Assembly: GCA_023461275.1 (NCBI GenBank)
Contig: JAEYMI010000097.1
Coordinates: 1 to 27,320, forward strand
Length of the DNA: 27,320 nt
Origin: Actinomycetes bacterium
Lineage (GTDB): Bacteria; Actinomycetota; Actinomycetes; Mycobacteriales; Mycobacteriaceae
Reading direction: 5' to 3'
A program made the position numbers and the translations under genes. A model generated the notes under the pieces. It searched no databases and was not told the origin of the DNA. It saw only the letters and a program-made list of their open reading frames with translations. How positions within the stretch are numbered: the stretch's first letter is position 1; the number at the start of each line of letters is the position of its first letter. Positions 1 to 6,406 of this stretch are shown here, one piece after another.

Positions 1-47
1 GGGGGGTTCGCGCCCCAACCCCCCCCCCCCCCGGGGGGGGGCGGGAC
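1..47. other. Homopolymer-rich window edge, probable assembly artefact
   Basis: The first bases are runs of G and C, including about 14 consecutive C followed by 9 consecutive G, unlike anything inside the window. A similar C-rich run closes the other end. Such runs at both extremities fit low-quality contig ends. Bases here should not be used to judge the coding potential of the adjacent truncated gene. Confidence 0.75.
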
Positions 48-242
48 CGCCCCACCGAGCTGGTAATCAAAACCCTCGTTGGAACGTGGCAGCGGCAGCG
101 TCGGCGTGGACTGCCGAGATGAACGCATGTCGGCCTGGACGTGTTGAGACACCTGCCCGCCGGTGGCGCAACCCGACGCCACGGCAACAAGCAAAAGAAT
201 CGACATGACAGTCGCATGTAGGCGTACTAATCTGTGCCGCAA
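1..242 (-). CDS. Putative lipoprotein, truncated by the window edge (possible GH114-type polygalactosaminidase)
   Basis: A short open frame on the minus strand is cut off by the window edge. From the ATG at 206-204 it reads MSILLLVAVASGCATGG, a hydrophobic signal sequence ending in a lipobox (A-S-G-C), so the mature protein should be lipid-anchored outside the membrane. An in-frame TTG at 242-240 adds a basic N-terminus and lies 11 nt after a perfect AGGAGG (within 252-259); I therefore prefer the TTG, but the ATG is possible. Near the edge the frame reads GFDYQLGGA, which resembles the beginning of actinobacterial lipoproteins annotated as endo-alpha-1,4-polygalactosaminidase (GH114). That family call rests on a few residues from memory and is weak. 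Sequence beyond about position 48 is unreliable. Confidence 0.5.
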   Translation of the reverse strand, partial: MRHRLVRLHATVMSILLLVAVASGCATGGQVSQHVQADMRSSRQSTPTLPLPRSNEGFDYQLGGAVPPPPGGGGGWGANP

Positions 243-279
243 CCGAATTAAGCCCTCCTGAAGACGACCATGATGCGCA

Positions 280-591
280 CTACAGCTCCAGAACCACGCG
301 AAGCGCAGCGTCGACGCGCCGCAACTCTTCACGAGTCAGGTAGCCCGCAACCTCTCCGAGTCGCTGCGGGTCAACAGCTGTAACCTGCTCGGCCAGGACC
401 CGCGTCGTGCGACCCGCAACCTCGACTTCAGGCCGAAATCTCGCTGCCCGCGCCGACGTGGACGTCGGCGCGACCAACCATGTCGACAGCGGCAACTGGT
501 CGGATTGGACCACCACTGCATAGCGGGCGCCGGACTGTTCGTTGCCGCGGGCATCCTTCGGAGAACGAAGTCGGTACACCTCACCTCGCAC
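280..591 (-). CDS. MazF/PemK-like toxin of TA module 1
   Basis: Predicted 103-aa endoribonuclease toxin of the MazF/PemK family, which cleaves RNA at short specific sequences. The N-terminus VRGEVYRLRSP matches the RGEV(I/V)W-type first strand of the family, followed by the usual strand with a run of valines (RYAVVVQSDQ) and a V-A-P-T-S segment. A GTG at 591-589 is the best start because it places RGEV immediately after the initiator, as is typical. It overlaps the last 11 nt of the upstream antitoxin gene, implying translational coupling. A longer frame upstream of this GTG lies inside the antitoxin gene and has no family similarity. Family assignment is good; cleavage specificity cannot be told. 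Confidence 0.8.
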   Translation of the reverse strand: MRGEVYRLRSPKDARGNEQSGARYAVVVQSDQLPLSTWLVAPTSTSARAARFRPEVEVAGRTTRVLAEQVTAVDPQRLGEVAGYLTREELRRVDAALRVVLEL

Positions 592-814
592 GTAGCGCCT
601 CCATGTCACGAAGCACCTGTGCGGCCTCCGCTCGATCGATCGGGTCGCTGGCCAAGGCTTCTGCCTCCTCACGAAGCGAGTTGGCGGACTTGCGCCTTGC
701 CGCATCGATGAGCGCAGCCCGGACCGCAGCAGACACGGGCGTGCCGTCTTCCGTCAAGATCGAGAGCGCTCTGGAAGTGTCCTCGTCGGGTCGAAATGTG
801 ACAGTGTCAGCCAT
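581..814 (-). CDS. Antitoxin of TA module 1
   Basis: A 77-aa acidic protein beginning MADTVTFRPDED. It has the size and position of an antitoxin directly upstream of the MazF-like toxin, with an 11-nt overlap. The N-terminal half (residues 1-40, with SRALSILTEDG and VSAAVRAALIDAA) is compatible with a ribbon-helix-helix DNA-binding domain. The C-terminal half is charged and Ala/Glu-rich, as expected for a disordered toxin-binding tail. The ATG at 814 was preferred over in-frame upstream codons because TACAAA sits 6 nt upstream of it, giving a leaderless transcript. It should neutralise the toxin and repress its own promoter; this is inferred from family behaviour. Confidence 0.75.
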   Translation of the reverse strand: MADTVTFRPDEDTSRALSILTEDGTPVSAAVRAALIDAARRKSANSLREEAEALASDPIDRAEAAQVLRDMEALRAR

Positions 815-840
815 CGTCCATTTGTAGCACAATTTGTAAG
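815..840 (-). promoter_or_regulatory. Leaderless promoter and possible operator of TA module 1
   Basis: On the minus strand TACAAA (826-821) precedes the antitoxin ATG by 6 nt. The same stretch holds overlapping inverted repeats: TTGT-GCT-ACAA and ACAA-A-TTGT. These are plausible autoregulatory sites for a ribbon-helix-helix antitoxin. No good -35 box is seen. Confidence 0.45.
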
Positions 841-949
841 ACACGTGCTGAACGAGACTCAACACTGGGTACATGAAGGAATTCACCATGCAGCGTTACC
901 GGGCAATTCCTAGCACGCAGCACGGCACTGAGCCCCTACCGCCTACACG

Positions 950-1249
950 TCAGTCGAGATCGAACGCGTGTTGGATCGCCGTGGTCAGGGACTCCTCTTG
1001 ATCCGGAAGGAAGAACCCAATCTGGCGCCCCAGCGCGGTTACCGGGATCGTGACTATGTTGTCGACGCTGACAACGGACTCCTTTTGAAGGCCGTTCCGC
1101 AAACCCACCGGAACTTCGGTCGACAGGCCGCGAACCGTTCCGGTAATAGGTGCAACAGTGACTCTGGTCAGGTGAGGCCGTACGAGTTCCCGGGTCAGGA
1201 CGAGAACCGGTCGAGCCTTATCGAGTTGAGCGACGTGAATTGGTCTCAA
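950..1249 (-). CDS. MazF/PemK-like toxin of TA module 2
   Basis: A 99-aa MazF/PemK-family protein beginning MRPIHVAQLDKARPVLVLTR. The K-x-R-P-V-L-V-L-T-R strand and the following R-V-T-V-A-P-I-T segment are typical of mycobacterial MazF-type mRNA interferases; the segment VVSVDNIVTIP matches the conserved D-N region. Its ATG overlaps the stop of the upstream antitoxin by 4 nt (ATGA), indicating translational coupling. It differs clearly in sequence from the module 1 toxin, so the two modules are not a recent tandem duplication. The RNA target cannot be predicted from sequence. Confidence 0.85.
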   Translation of the reverse strand: MRPIHVAQLDKARPVLVLTRELVRPHLTRVTVAPITGTVRGLSTEVPVGLRNGLQKESVVSVDNIVTIPVTALGRQIGFFLPDQEESLTTAIQHAFDLD

Positions 1250-1488
1250 TCGATATCCATTTCGACCGTGGACGCATGCGCAGCGAGCGCATCGAAGTCG
1301 TCGTCGTCGTCAACAGTGGTCTGCTCGGCGAGAATCGCCGCATCACGGGCAGCGATCAGCCGACGACGCTCACGCTCGAGCGCTTTGAGCACAAATGACG
1401 CGCGGCTCTCAGCACGCTGCTGGCCCACTTCCCCATCGATGAACTCGACGACTTCATCGGGAAGCCTGACTGCGATCTGCTTGCTCAT
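1246..1488 (-). CDS. MazE-like ribbon-helix-helix antitoxin of TA module 2
   Basis: An 80-aa protein starting MSKQIAVRLPDEVVEFID. The strand I-A-V-R-L-P followed by helices with RAESRASFVLKALERER is a typical ribbon-helix-helix antitoxin domain (residues 1-45). It is followed by an acidic tail with five consecutive Asp (about residues 60-64), likely the toxin-binding segment. The gene ends inside the start of the MazF-like toxin gene (ATGA overlap). The start is supported by TACCAT 6 nt upstream of the ATG. It is expected to bind the toxin and repress the operon. Confidence 0.85.
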   Translation of the reverse strand: MSKQIAVRLPDEVVEFIDGEVGQQRAESRASFVLKALERERRRLIAARDAAILAEQTTVDDDDDFDALAAHASTVEMDID

Positions 1489-1503
1489 AGCAGGATGGTA
1501 CCG
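1489..1503 (-). promoter_or_regulatory. Leaderless promoter with palindrome, TA module 2
   Basis: TACCAT (minus strand, 1500-1495) ends 6 nt before the antitoxin ATG. It is embedded in a near-perfect palindrome reading GGAT-C-GGTACC-ATCC on the minus strand (1507-1493), which would let a dimeric antitoxin cover the -10 box. Confidence 0.45.
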
Positions 1504-1566
1504 ATCCGGGATGCGCGGTGCTACCAGCCGTGCCTGGTCTCATACGACACCCTCCACCTACTTCGT

Positions 1567-1968
1567 CTATGTAGGGGCGATCACCTCGCACCGCATACCC
1601 GGCGCACCAGCGATGCGTCGGTCAAGCGTGACCAGTGGCGCATCGGCGAGTTCAGCGACAGCAACATAGCTGGCGTCGTATCCGGACAGATTCTTCCGCA
1701 ATTCCCATACTCGGGTACCGAGAATTTCATACGGCCACTGCTCGATCGACAGGTCGAGCAGGTCGATATGTGCCTGCACCGCCTGATCCGCGCTGACAAC
1801 TCCGGCAAGTTCCTGCCTGCGAATGATGTTGCCCGCCTCGAACATCACCAGCTGTGGTGCGAGTAGACGTGCGCCGGACAATTGCTGAACGGCCCAGCGA
1901 CCGTCCTCACCACCGTCAAGCAACAATGCGACGACGGCTGATGAGTCGCACACCACGTCGATGGTCAC
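1567..1968 (-). CDS. vapC: VapC-family PIN-domain toxin of TA module 3
   Basis: A 133-aa PIN-domain ribonuclease. The acidic metal-binding residues are all visible: D8 (in CDSSAV), E44 (in MFEAGN), D98 (in GYDASYVAVAE) and D116 (in TLDRRI). The order and spacing match VapC proteins, which cut tRNA or rRNA in a Mg2+-dependent way. Its ATG overlaps the end of the upstream antitoxin gene by 4 nt. The full-length domain and intact catalytic set suggest an active toxin. Confidence 0.92.
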   Translation of the reverse strand: MTIDVVCDSSAVVALLLDGGEDGRWAVQQLSGARLLAPQLVMFEAGNIIRRQELAGVVSADQAVQAHIDLLDLSIEQWPYEILGTRVWELRKNLSGYDASYVAVAELADAPLVTLDRRIAGAPGMRCEVIAPT

Positions 1969-2201
1969 CGCCGGTCAGCGTCTCGCGCGTCGAGTATCGC
2001 GGCGGCATCGACTCGAACTCCTGTTGCGGCGACTCGCGCTCGCGCCCGCGCAATGACATCGTCGACCGGCGGACGTGCAGCAGACTCGATCAACATTCCC
2101 CGCAGATACTCCTGCAACGACTTGCCCGCCCGCGCGGCCCGCGCAGCAATCTCATCTCGCACCTCGTCCGGGACATCACGAACGGTGATCACCACACCCA
2201 T
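1965..2201 (-). CDS. vapB: FitA/VapB-type antitoxin of TA module 3
   Basis: A 78-aa protein starting MGVVITVRDVPDEVRDE. The I-T-V-R-D-V-P-D-E-V strand-helix opening, with K-S-L-Q-E-Y-L-R in the second helix, is the FitA-like ribbon-helix-helix signature common in actinobacterial VapB proteins. The C-terminal part (DDVIARARARVAATG) is the VapC-wrapping region. The ATG at 2201 was chosen over upstream in-frame ATGs because the family motif starts right there and a perfect TATTAT lies 6 nt upstream. The two genes overlap by 4 nt. Confidence 0.9.
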   Translation of the reverse strand: MGVVITVRDVPDEVRDEIAARAARAGKSLQEYLRGMLIESAARPPVDDVIARARARVAATGVRVDAAAILDARDADRR

Positions 2202-2220
2202 GCAGTCATAATAGCTGCAA
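2202..2220 (-). promoter_or_regulatory. Leaderless promoter and inverted-repeat operator of TA module 3
   Basis: TATTAT on the minus strand (2213-2208) lies 6 nt before the ATG. It sits at the centre of an inverted repeat, TGCAG-N9-CTGCA (2201-2219), so antitoxin binding would mask the -10 box. Confidence 0.55.
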
Positions 2221-2305
2221 CGCTGGCAGTTCACTAGCATCGACGACCAGTCGGCCGCGGTTGACATCTCTGGTTCCACTGAATCGAGCGCCGACCACTA
2301 ACGGC

Positions 2306-2333
2306 GGTGCTACCGAGTGCTACCCTGTGACAC
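2306..2333 (+). promoter_or_regulatory. Leaderless promoter with direct repeats, TA module 4
   Basis: Two copies of GTGCTACC lie 10 bp apart (2307-2314 and 2317-2324), one helical turn. The second copy overlaps TACCCT (2321-2326), which is 7 nt upstream of the antitoxin ATG at 2334. This arrangement fits cooperative binding of an autoregulatory antitoxin. Confidence 0.5.
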
Positions 2334-2603
2334 ATGAGCACGCCGCGCGAAATCAGCCAACGCGATCTCCGAACGCGGTCCAAAGAGATCATGGATGCGG
2401 TCGAGGGCGGCGACTCTTTCACGGTCACCCGCGACGGCCACCAAATCGGAGAGCTCATCCCCCTCCGTCGACGCCGCACCTTTGTCGCTCGCGACGACTT
2501 TGCGCGTGGGTCGGCTTTGACCCCGCCACTTGACGCCGAACAGTTTCGGGCCGATCTGGATCGCACATACGACACAACCGTGAGCGATCCGTATGACAGG
2601 TGA
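2334..2603 (+). CDS. Phd/YefM-family antitoxin of TA module 4
   Basis: An 89-aa protein. The opening PREISQRDLRTRSKEIMDAVEGGDSF-type sequence, followed by V-T-R-D-G-H-Q-I-G-E-L-I-P, is a textbook Phd/YefM antitoxin fold (residues 1-48), which binds operator DNA as a dimer. The C-terminal segment (residues 55-89) contains the toxin-binding region. The gene overlaps the downstream PIN toxin by 11 nt. It is transcribed away from the other three modules, from a region of about 130 bp shared with module 3. Confidence 0.9.
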   Translation: MSTPREISQRDLRTRSKEIMDAVEGGDSFTVTRDGHQIGELIPLRRRRTFVARDDFARGSALTPPLDAEQFRADLDRTYDTTVSDPYDR

Positions 2604-3027
2604 GCGACGGCAAGGATTGCTCGACACCAATATCTTGATCCTGCGCCGCGACATTGACCCAGACCAGCTACCCGACGAAATGGCCATCAGTGCAATAACT
2701 TTGGCAGAGCTTTCCGCCGGCGTCCACCTGGTGACGGGCGACCGTGCCGAGGCCACCAACGAACGCGCACGGCGCATGGACGTTCTACAACGTGCCGAGA
2801 ACGAGTTCGAACCCCTACCGTTCGACTCTGATGCTGCTCGTGCATTCGGACGCATCAGCGCCGCGGTTCAGGCATATGGAGGGTCGCCCAGAAGTCGCGT
2901 TGCCGACCTCATGATCGCGTCTGTTTCTGCCGCCGCCCAGCTGCCCTTGTATACGACGAACCCGGCTGACTTCGATGGCCTCGAGAGCATCATCCACGTC
3001 GTGCCAGTGGATCGACCATCGGTCTGA
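2593..3027 (+). CDS. vapC: VapC-family PIN-domain toxin of TA module 4
   Basis: A 144-aa PIN-domain ribonuclease paired with a Phd-type antitoxin, a combination frequent in mycobacteria. Acidic residues expected for metal binding are present: D11 (LLDTN), E39 (TLAELSAG) and D105 (RVADLMIAS), with D126 near the C-terminal TTNPADF motif. The start ATG lies inside the antitoxin gene. The protein is unlike the module 3 VapC outside the motif residues, so the two pairs are probably independent acquisitions or old paralogues. Confidence 0.92.
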   Translation: MTGERRQGLLDTNILILRRDIDPDQLPDEMAISAITLAELSAGVHLVTGDRAEATNERARRMDVLQRAENEFEPLPFDSDAARAFGRISAAVQAYGGSPRSRVADLMIASVSAAAQLPLYTTNPADFDGLESIIHVVPVDRPSV

Positions 3028-3079
3028 TCTGGGTCGTCCCTAGCAATACAGCCGACGACGCCACACGCACATCAACGTG

Positions 3080-3442
3080 TCACTCCTCGGTTTGCTGGAC
3101 CTCAGGTTGTCGGACCCTGGTCTGCCCGAAGACAGTCAGAATGCACCTACCCCCAGTCGTCGGAGTTCCGATCGTGACCACCGTCAGCTGGCCCGGGTTC
3201 TTCCACGGTCCAGGCACGGTGATGGTCGTCCCCAGCATCGTCGACGTCAGGCAGGCGGCCTCGACGCGGTGTTCTCCGGTGCCGCCACTGCAATACGACG
3301 CGGCGGCCACAAGTACCGATCCCGCCACGCATCCGGTGGGTTCGGCAATCGCCGACGCCGCGGCAAGACCGGACGCGAAGGCGCCCACTCCGCAAGCTGC
3401 TCCGATAACTAGGACACGCGACAGCATTATGCGAGAGGCCAT
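3080..3442 (-). CDS. Small secreted protein of unknown function
   Basis: A 120-aa protein with a clear signal peptide: basic start (MASRIMLSR), a hydrophobic Ala/Gly/Val stretch (residues 10-32) and a probable cleavage after A-I-A before EPTGC. The mature part of about 86 residues has four cysteines (in TGCVA, SYCSG, AACLT and RCILT), compatible with two disulphides. It ends in a charged tail. I recognise no family, but small Cys-containing exported proteins of this kind are common in Gordonia and Rhodococcus. It stands alone, convergent with the preceding plus-strand toxin gene. Confidence 0.65.
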   Translation of the reverse strand: MASRIMLSRVLVIGAACGVGAFASGLAAASAIAEPTGCVAGSVLVAAASYCSGGTGEHRVEAACLTSTMLGTTITVPGPWKNPGQLTVVTIGTPTTGGRCILTVFGQTRVRQPEVQQTEE

Positions 3443-3580
3443 GACGGCGATGCTAATTAACCGTGACCGGATTCGGGACTACTCTCGACAATCTGCCCGA
3501 CACAACGGTGAGTTTCGATCGTCCGACGAGTCAACACAATCGGACCGGCAGAAGTCCATCGAAGGCTAGCGAATGGGGAT

Positions 3581-4243
3581 ATGAGGATGACACGACAAGC
3601 CCGCGTACGAGTGGATCTGATGGGCGTCTCGCTCGACGGATACGGAGCCGGTGAGCACGTCACCTTCGATGAGCCGATCGGCGGCGCGGGTGAACTGTTC
3701 GCCCGGTTCGACGGCCGGGTCATCGCCGGCGTCCAGCACGCCGACGCTCCCATCACCGCCGATCGGCTCTTCACCAGTGTCTGGGGTCAGGGCGTCGGCG
3801 TTGAGATCATGGGCCGCGGAAAGTTCGGCCCACAGCAGGGACCGTGGCCCGACGACGACTGGCGCGGTTGGTGGGAGGACGAGCCGCCGTTCAAGACGCC
3901 GGTCATCGTGCTGAGCCACTACCCGCAGGATCCGATCGAGTTCGCCAACGGCACGACGTTTCACTTCGTCGATGCATCACCGTCGGATGCTCTGACGCTG
4001 GCCCGCGACCTCGCCGGTGGACTCGACATCCGCATCGGTGGCGGGCCGTCGACCGTTCGGGACTTCCTCGTCGACGACCTCATCGACTTCATGCACCTCG
4101 CGATCCAACCGATCGTCCTGGGCGCCGGAACGTCACTGTGGGACGGCCTGGGTCAGCTCCATCAGCGATTCGATATCGAGTCGGTCGTCACGTCGAACGG
4201 TGTGACACACCAGTTCTGGAATCGACGGACCGACAACTCGTAA
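3581..4243 (+). CDS. Dihydrofolate reductase/RibD C-terminal family protein
   Basis: About 220 aa with the fold of the RibD C-terminal/dihydrofolate-reductase family, a group of NADPH-binding proteins of mostly unknown substrate. Visible motifs are V-R-V-D-L-M-G-V-S-L-D-G-Y near the start, G-V-E-I-M-G-R-G-K-F in the centre, T-P-V-I-V-L-S-H and the late D-I-R-I-G-G-G-P-S-T-V nucleotide-binding loop, followed by L-A-I-Q-P-I-V-L-G-A-G-T-S-L-W. A second in-frame ATG at 3587 is an alternative start; GGGG just upstream supports 3581. It ends 7 bp from a convergent gene. A distant paralogue lies at 22385-22930. Confidence 0.85.
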   Translation: MRMTRQARVRVDLMGVSLDGYGAGEHVTFDEPIGGAGELFARFDGRVIAGVQHADAPITADRLFTSVWGQGVGVEIMGRGKFGPQQGPWPDDDWRGWWEDEPPFKTPVIVLSHYPQDPIEFANGTTFHFVDASPSDALTLARDLAGGLDIRIGGGPSTVRDFLVDDLIDFMHLAIQPIVLGAGTSLWDGLGQLHQRFDIESVVTSNGVTHQFWNRRTDNS

Positions 4244-4250
4244 AGGCGGC

Positions 4251-5513
4251 TTAGATGGCCTGAGTCTCGATTGGGGTCGCGCGTCGGGTCTTGTCGATGA
4301 GGTTCGGCACGAATCTGCAGTAGTAGTCGGTGATGGGGCCGTCGGATTCTCGGACTCCGACGCCCCACGTCTCACCGTCGATCAGCCAGATACCGAGTAC
4401 CGGATAGTGCAGTGCGCCAGCAGAATCAACGAACGCGGGGATCTGACAGTAGCGTTGATAGACGGCGAATGGTGAATCGTAGTCACCGTCGGCGACGATC
4501 TCGACACCGTCGCGTCGAACGGTGATCCCGGCACCTTCACGACCGAAGATGGGCTTCTCCACATAATCTCCGGACAGCGGACTTGTCGCCGCCTCCAAGA
4601 GGAACGGATGATTCGGGTAGAGACGCCACAATGCGACGAGCAGCAGCTTGGTCGACAGCGCCATTTTCCAGGCCGGTTCAAGCCACATCTTCATGCGGTC
4701 GTACTTTTCCAGCAGCACCGGACCCATCTGATCGTCGAGCATCTGCTCCCACGGGTAGAGCTTGAAGATGTAGTCGACGAACTGATCCGACTCGGTTCCG
4801 TCCTCGGCGATGCTGCGCAGCACCCAGCGATCGGCGACGTAGTCGAAGCCCAGGTTCTCAACGCGGCCGATCACGGTGTCCCATCCAGCTGAGATGGCCG
4901 CGGAGGCAACAACTTCGAGGTTGCACTCGTCTTCGCCTTCACCGTCCTGATCGGTGGACACCAGGAACAGAGTGGGATTCTGCCCATCGGCGGTGGTCGG
5001 ACGCAGGGCAGCGAATCGCCGAACCGCGGCCTCCCACATGCCATTCCACTGATCGGCGAGCAGGTCGCCTTCACCGAGATCCGGATGAAGCGCTTCGGCC
5101 CGACTCCACTGGCTGACCCAACCTTCCGGAACACCAGTAGGTGTATCTCCGTTCAGTTCAAGAAGTTTGAAGACATCCGCACTGGAATCCCAGACGATAT
5201 CAAAGCGGCCGTAGAGGCTCGGTTCCTTTACCTGCCACGACCGGGCCGCGAGTGCAAAGGCCTCGTCGGTCAGGCCGAGGGTGCCCATCGCGCCGGACAA
5301 CATGTAATCGACGGCACGCAAGCACATCTGATAGAGCTGATCGGCTCGACGCTCGAGCAGTTCCACTTCGGGAAGGGTGAACGAGTAGACCGCGGACTCG
5401 TTCCAGTACTCACTTGTCTGCCCCGACGGGGTGACCGATTGGGAGTAGACGATGCCCTCGTCCCGGATGATCGTCTGCCAATCCGCGCGCGGTGCAACCT
5501 CTTCGCGGATCAT
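4251..5513 (-). CDS. Glutathionylspermidine synthase family protein (YgiC/YjfC-like ATP-grasp ligase)
   Basis: A 420-aa protein of the glutathionylspermidine-synthase C-terminal family (PF03738), ATP-grasp enzymes that form C-N bonds by acyl-phosphate chemistry. Typical landmarks are the N-terminal Y-W-N-E-S-A-Y-S-F, the substrate region K-L-L-E-L-N-G-D-T-P-T, the Y-P-W-E-Q-M motif and the glycine-rich lid Y-V-E-K-P-I-F-G-R-E-G-A-G-I. It lacks the amidase half of bifunctional E. coli Gsp, like YgiC and YjfC. Substrates of these stand-alone proteins are unknown; glutathionylspermidine itself is unlikely in an actinobacterium, which normally uses mycothiol. It begins 3 nt after the lipoprotein stop, so the two genes form an operon. 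Confidence 0.9.
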   Translation of the reverse strand: MIREEVAPRADWQTIIRDEGIVYSQSVTPSGQTSEYWNESAVYSFTLPEVELLERRADQLYQMCLRAVDYMLSGAMGTLGLTDEAFALAARSWQVKEPSLYGRFDIVWDSSADVFKLLELNGDTPTGVPEGWVSQWSRAEALHPDLGEGDLLADQWNGMWEAAVRRFAALRPTTADGQNPTLFLVSTDQDGEGEDECNLEVVASAAISAGWDTVIGRVENLGFDYVADRWVLRSIAEDGTESDQFVDYIFKLYPWEQMLDDQMGPVLLEKYDRMKMWLEPAWKMALSTKLLLVALWRLYPNHPFLLEAATSPLSGDYVEKPIFGREGAGITVRRDGVEIVADGDYDSPFAVYQRYCQIPAFVDSAGALHYPVLGIWLIDGETWGVGVRESDGPITDYYCRFVPNLIDKTRRATPIETQAI

Positions 5514-5516
5514 GCA

Positions 5517-6047
5517 TCAACCACCGAATCCGTGCGATCCGGAACCATACGAGCGTCCGTTGGAACCCGATCCCGATGAACCCTTGGACGACGAACCGAA
5601 TCCAAAGGCCTTTCCATCGGAGTCGACGAACGAGGAGCCGGAGCGGTTCCACACTTGATGCGAGCCGGCGTCAGCGGGCGCGGTCTTGGTCGCCGAGTAC
5701 AAATGCGAACCGACTGCCGGGAAACGGCCGCCCACGAGGATAGGCACATACACGTGGGAGTACGAGTGTCCGTAATAGCCGTCGGACCCGCTGTAGCCAG
5801 GCGTACCGATGACATTGTTGGGTCCGACCGTAGTCGAGGTATCGAGTTCATCGGAAGGACAGTTGTAGTCTTCGACCCGGTTGCCCTGGTCGTCCATACA
5901 GACGAGGGCGTAGTCGCCGGCCTGCGGGACATCATCGTCGTTGGTGTCGTGACTGCATGCCGACATCGTCGCAGCCGCAGCTCCTGCGGCCACGACAGCT
6001 GCCAGCGCACGACGAGCCTGCGCAGATCGAACGGTCCGCTTTCTCAT
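5517..6047 (-). CDS. Gly/Ser-rich putative lipoprotein, YgiB-like in context
   Basis: A 176-aa exported protein. From the ATG at 6047 it begins MRKRTVRSAQARR, then an Ala-rich hydrophobic stretch and a probable lipobox at M-S-A-C31; the -3 Met is atypical, so lipidation is likely but not certain. The mature part starts with an acidic segment, has two more cysteines (VCMDD, YNCPS), a Tyr/Gly/His-rich centre and a low-complexity Gly/Ser tail ending in HGFGG. A GTG at 6089 is an alternative start; the later ATG gives a normal signal peptide and directly follows a G-rich RBS-like sequence. It is cotranscribed with the ATP-grasp gene, as ygiB is with ygiC in E. coli. No function is established. 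Confidence 0.75.
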   Translation of the reverse strand: MRKRTVRSAQARRALAAVVAAGAAAATMSACSHDTNDDDVPQAGDYALVCMDDQGNRVEDYNCPSDELDTSTTVGPNNVIGTPGYSGSDGYYGHSYSHVYVPILVGGRFPAVGSHLYSATKTAPADAGSHQVWNRSGSSFVDSDGKAFGFGSSSKGSSGSGSNGRSYGSGSHGFGG

Positions 6048-6380
6048 CCCACCCCCCGGCATCACAAAATCCAGCGTCAACTGTGTCACCCGCGGCCTCG
6101 ACGGACAAATCTGCGTCCCTCGGATGGATGACCCGTTAGGGGGTGCGGGAAATGAGACTACTTCCCCGCTGTCGGTGGCCTTTTGCGCGCCGTATTCCTT
6201 CCGGTTTGCGGCTTGTCCACCGCCTCTCGACGGTATCCACCATGTCCAGTGCCGTGACGTGGCACCACGCGTTACGACGACCGCTTCTCCACCGCTGTCA
6301 CGTCGAAGAAAGACCGGCCGGTCTCTCCGCTACCGCTACTGACGCGTGAACGCCCCCGAGCCTTGCGGGCCCGAGAAACG
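6048..6380. other. Non-coding spacer of about 330 bp
   Basis: I see no credible protein gene here. It must contain the promoter of the lipoprotein operon. It also holds a perfect 14-bp palindrome, AGACCGGCCGGTCT (6311-6324), followed on the minus strand by TTCTTC. That could act as a second terminator for the upstream ncRNA. Confidence 0.5.
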
Positions 6381-6406
6381 CCCTGATTCCTCGTCCGAGG
6401 TCAGGG
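6376..6406 (-). terminator. Hairpin terminator at the 3' end of the structured RNA region
   Basis: On the minus strand CCCTGA pairs with TCAGGG, and inside it CCTC pairs with GAGG around a GGAC loop (hairpin 6381-6406 with a small bulge). It is followed by CGTTTCT, a modest U-tract. This fits intrinsic termination of a minus-strand transcript from the region above. Confidence 0.6.
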
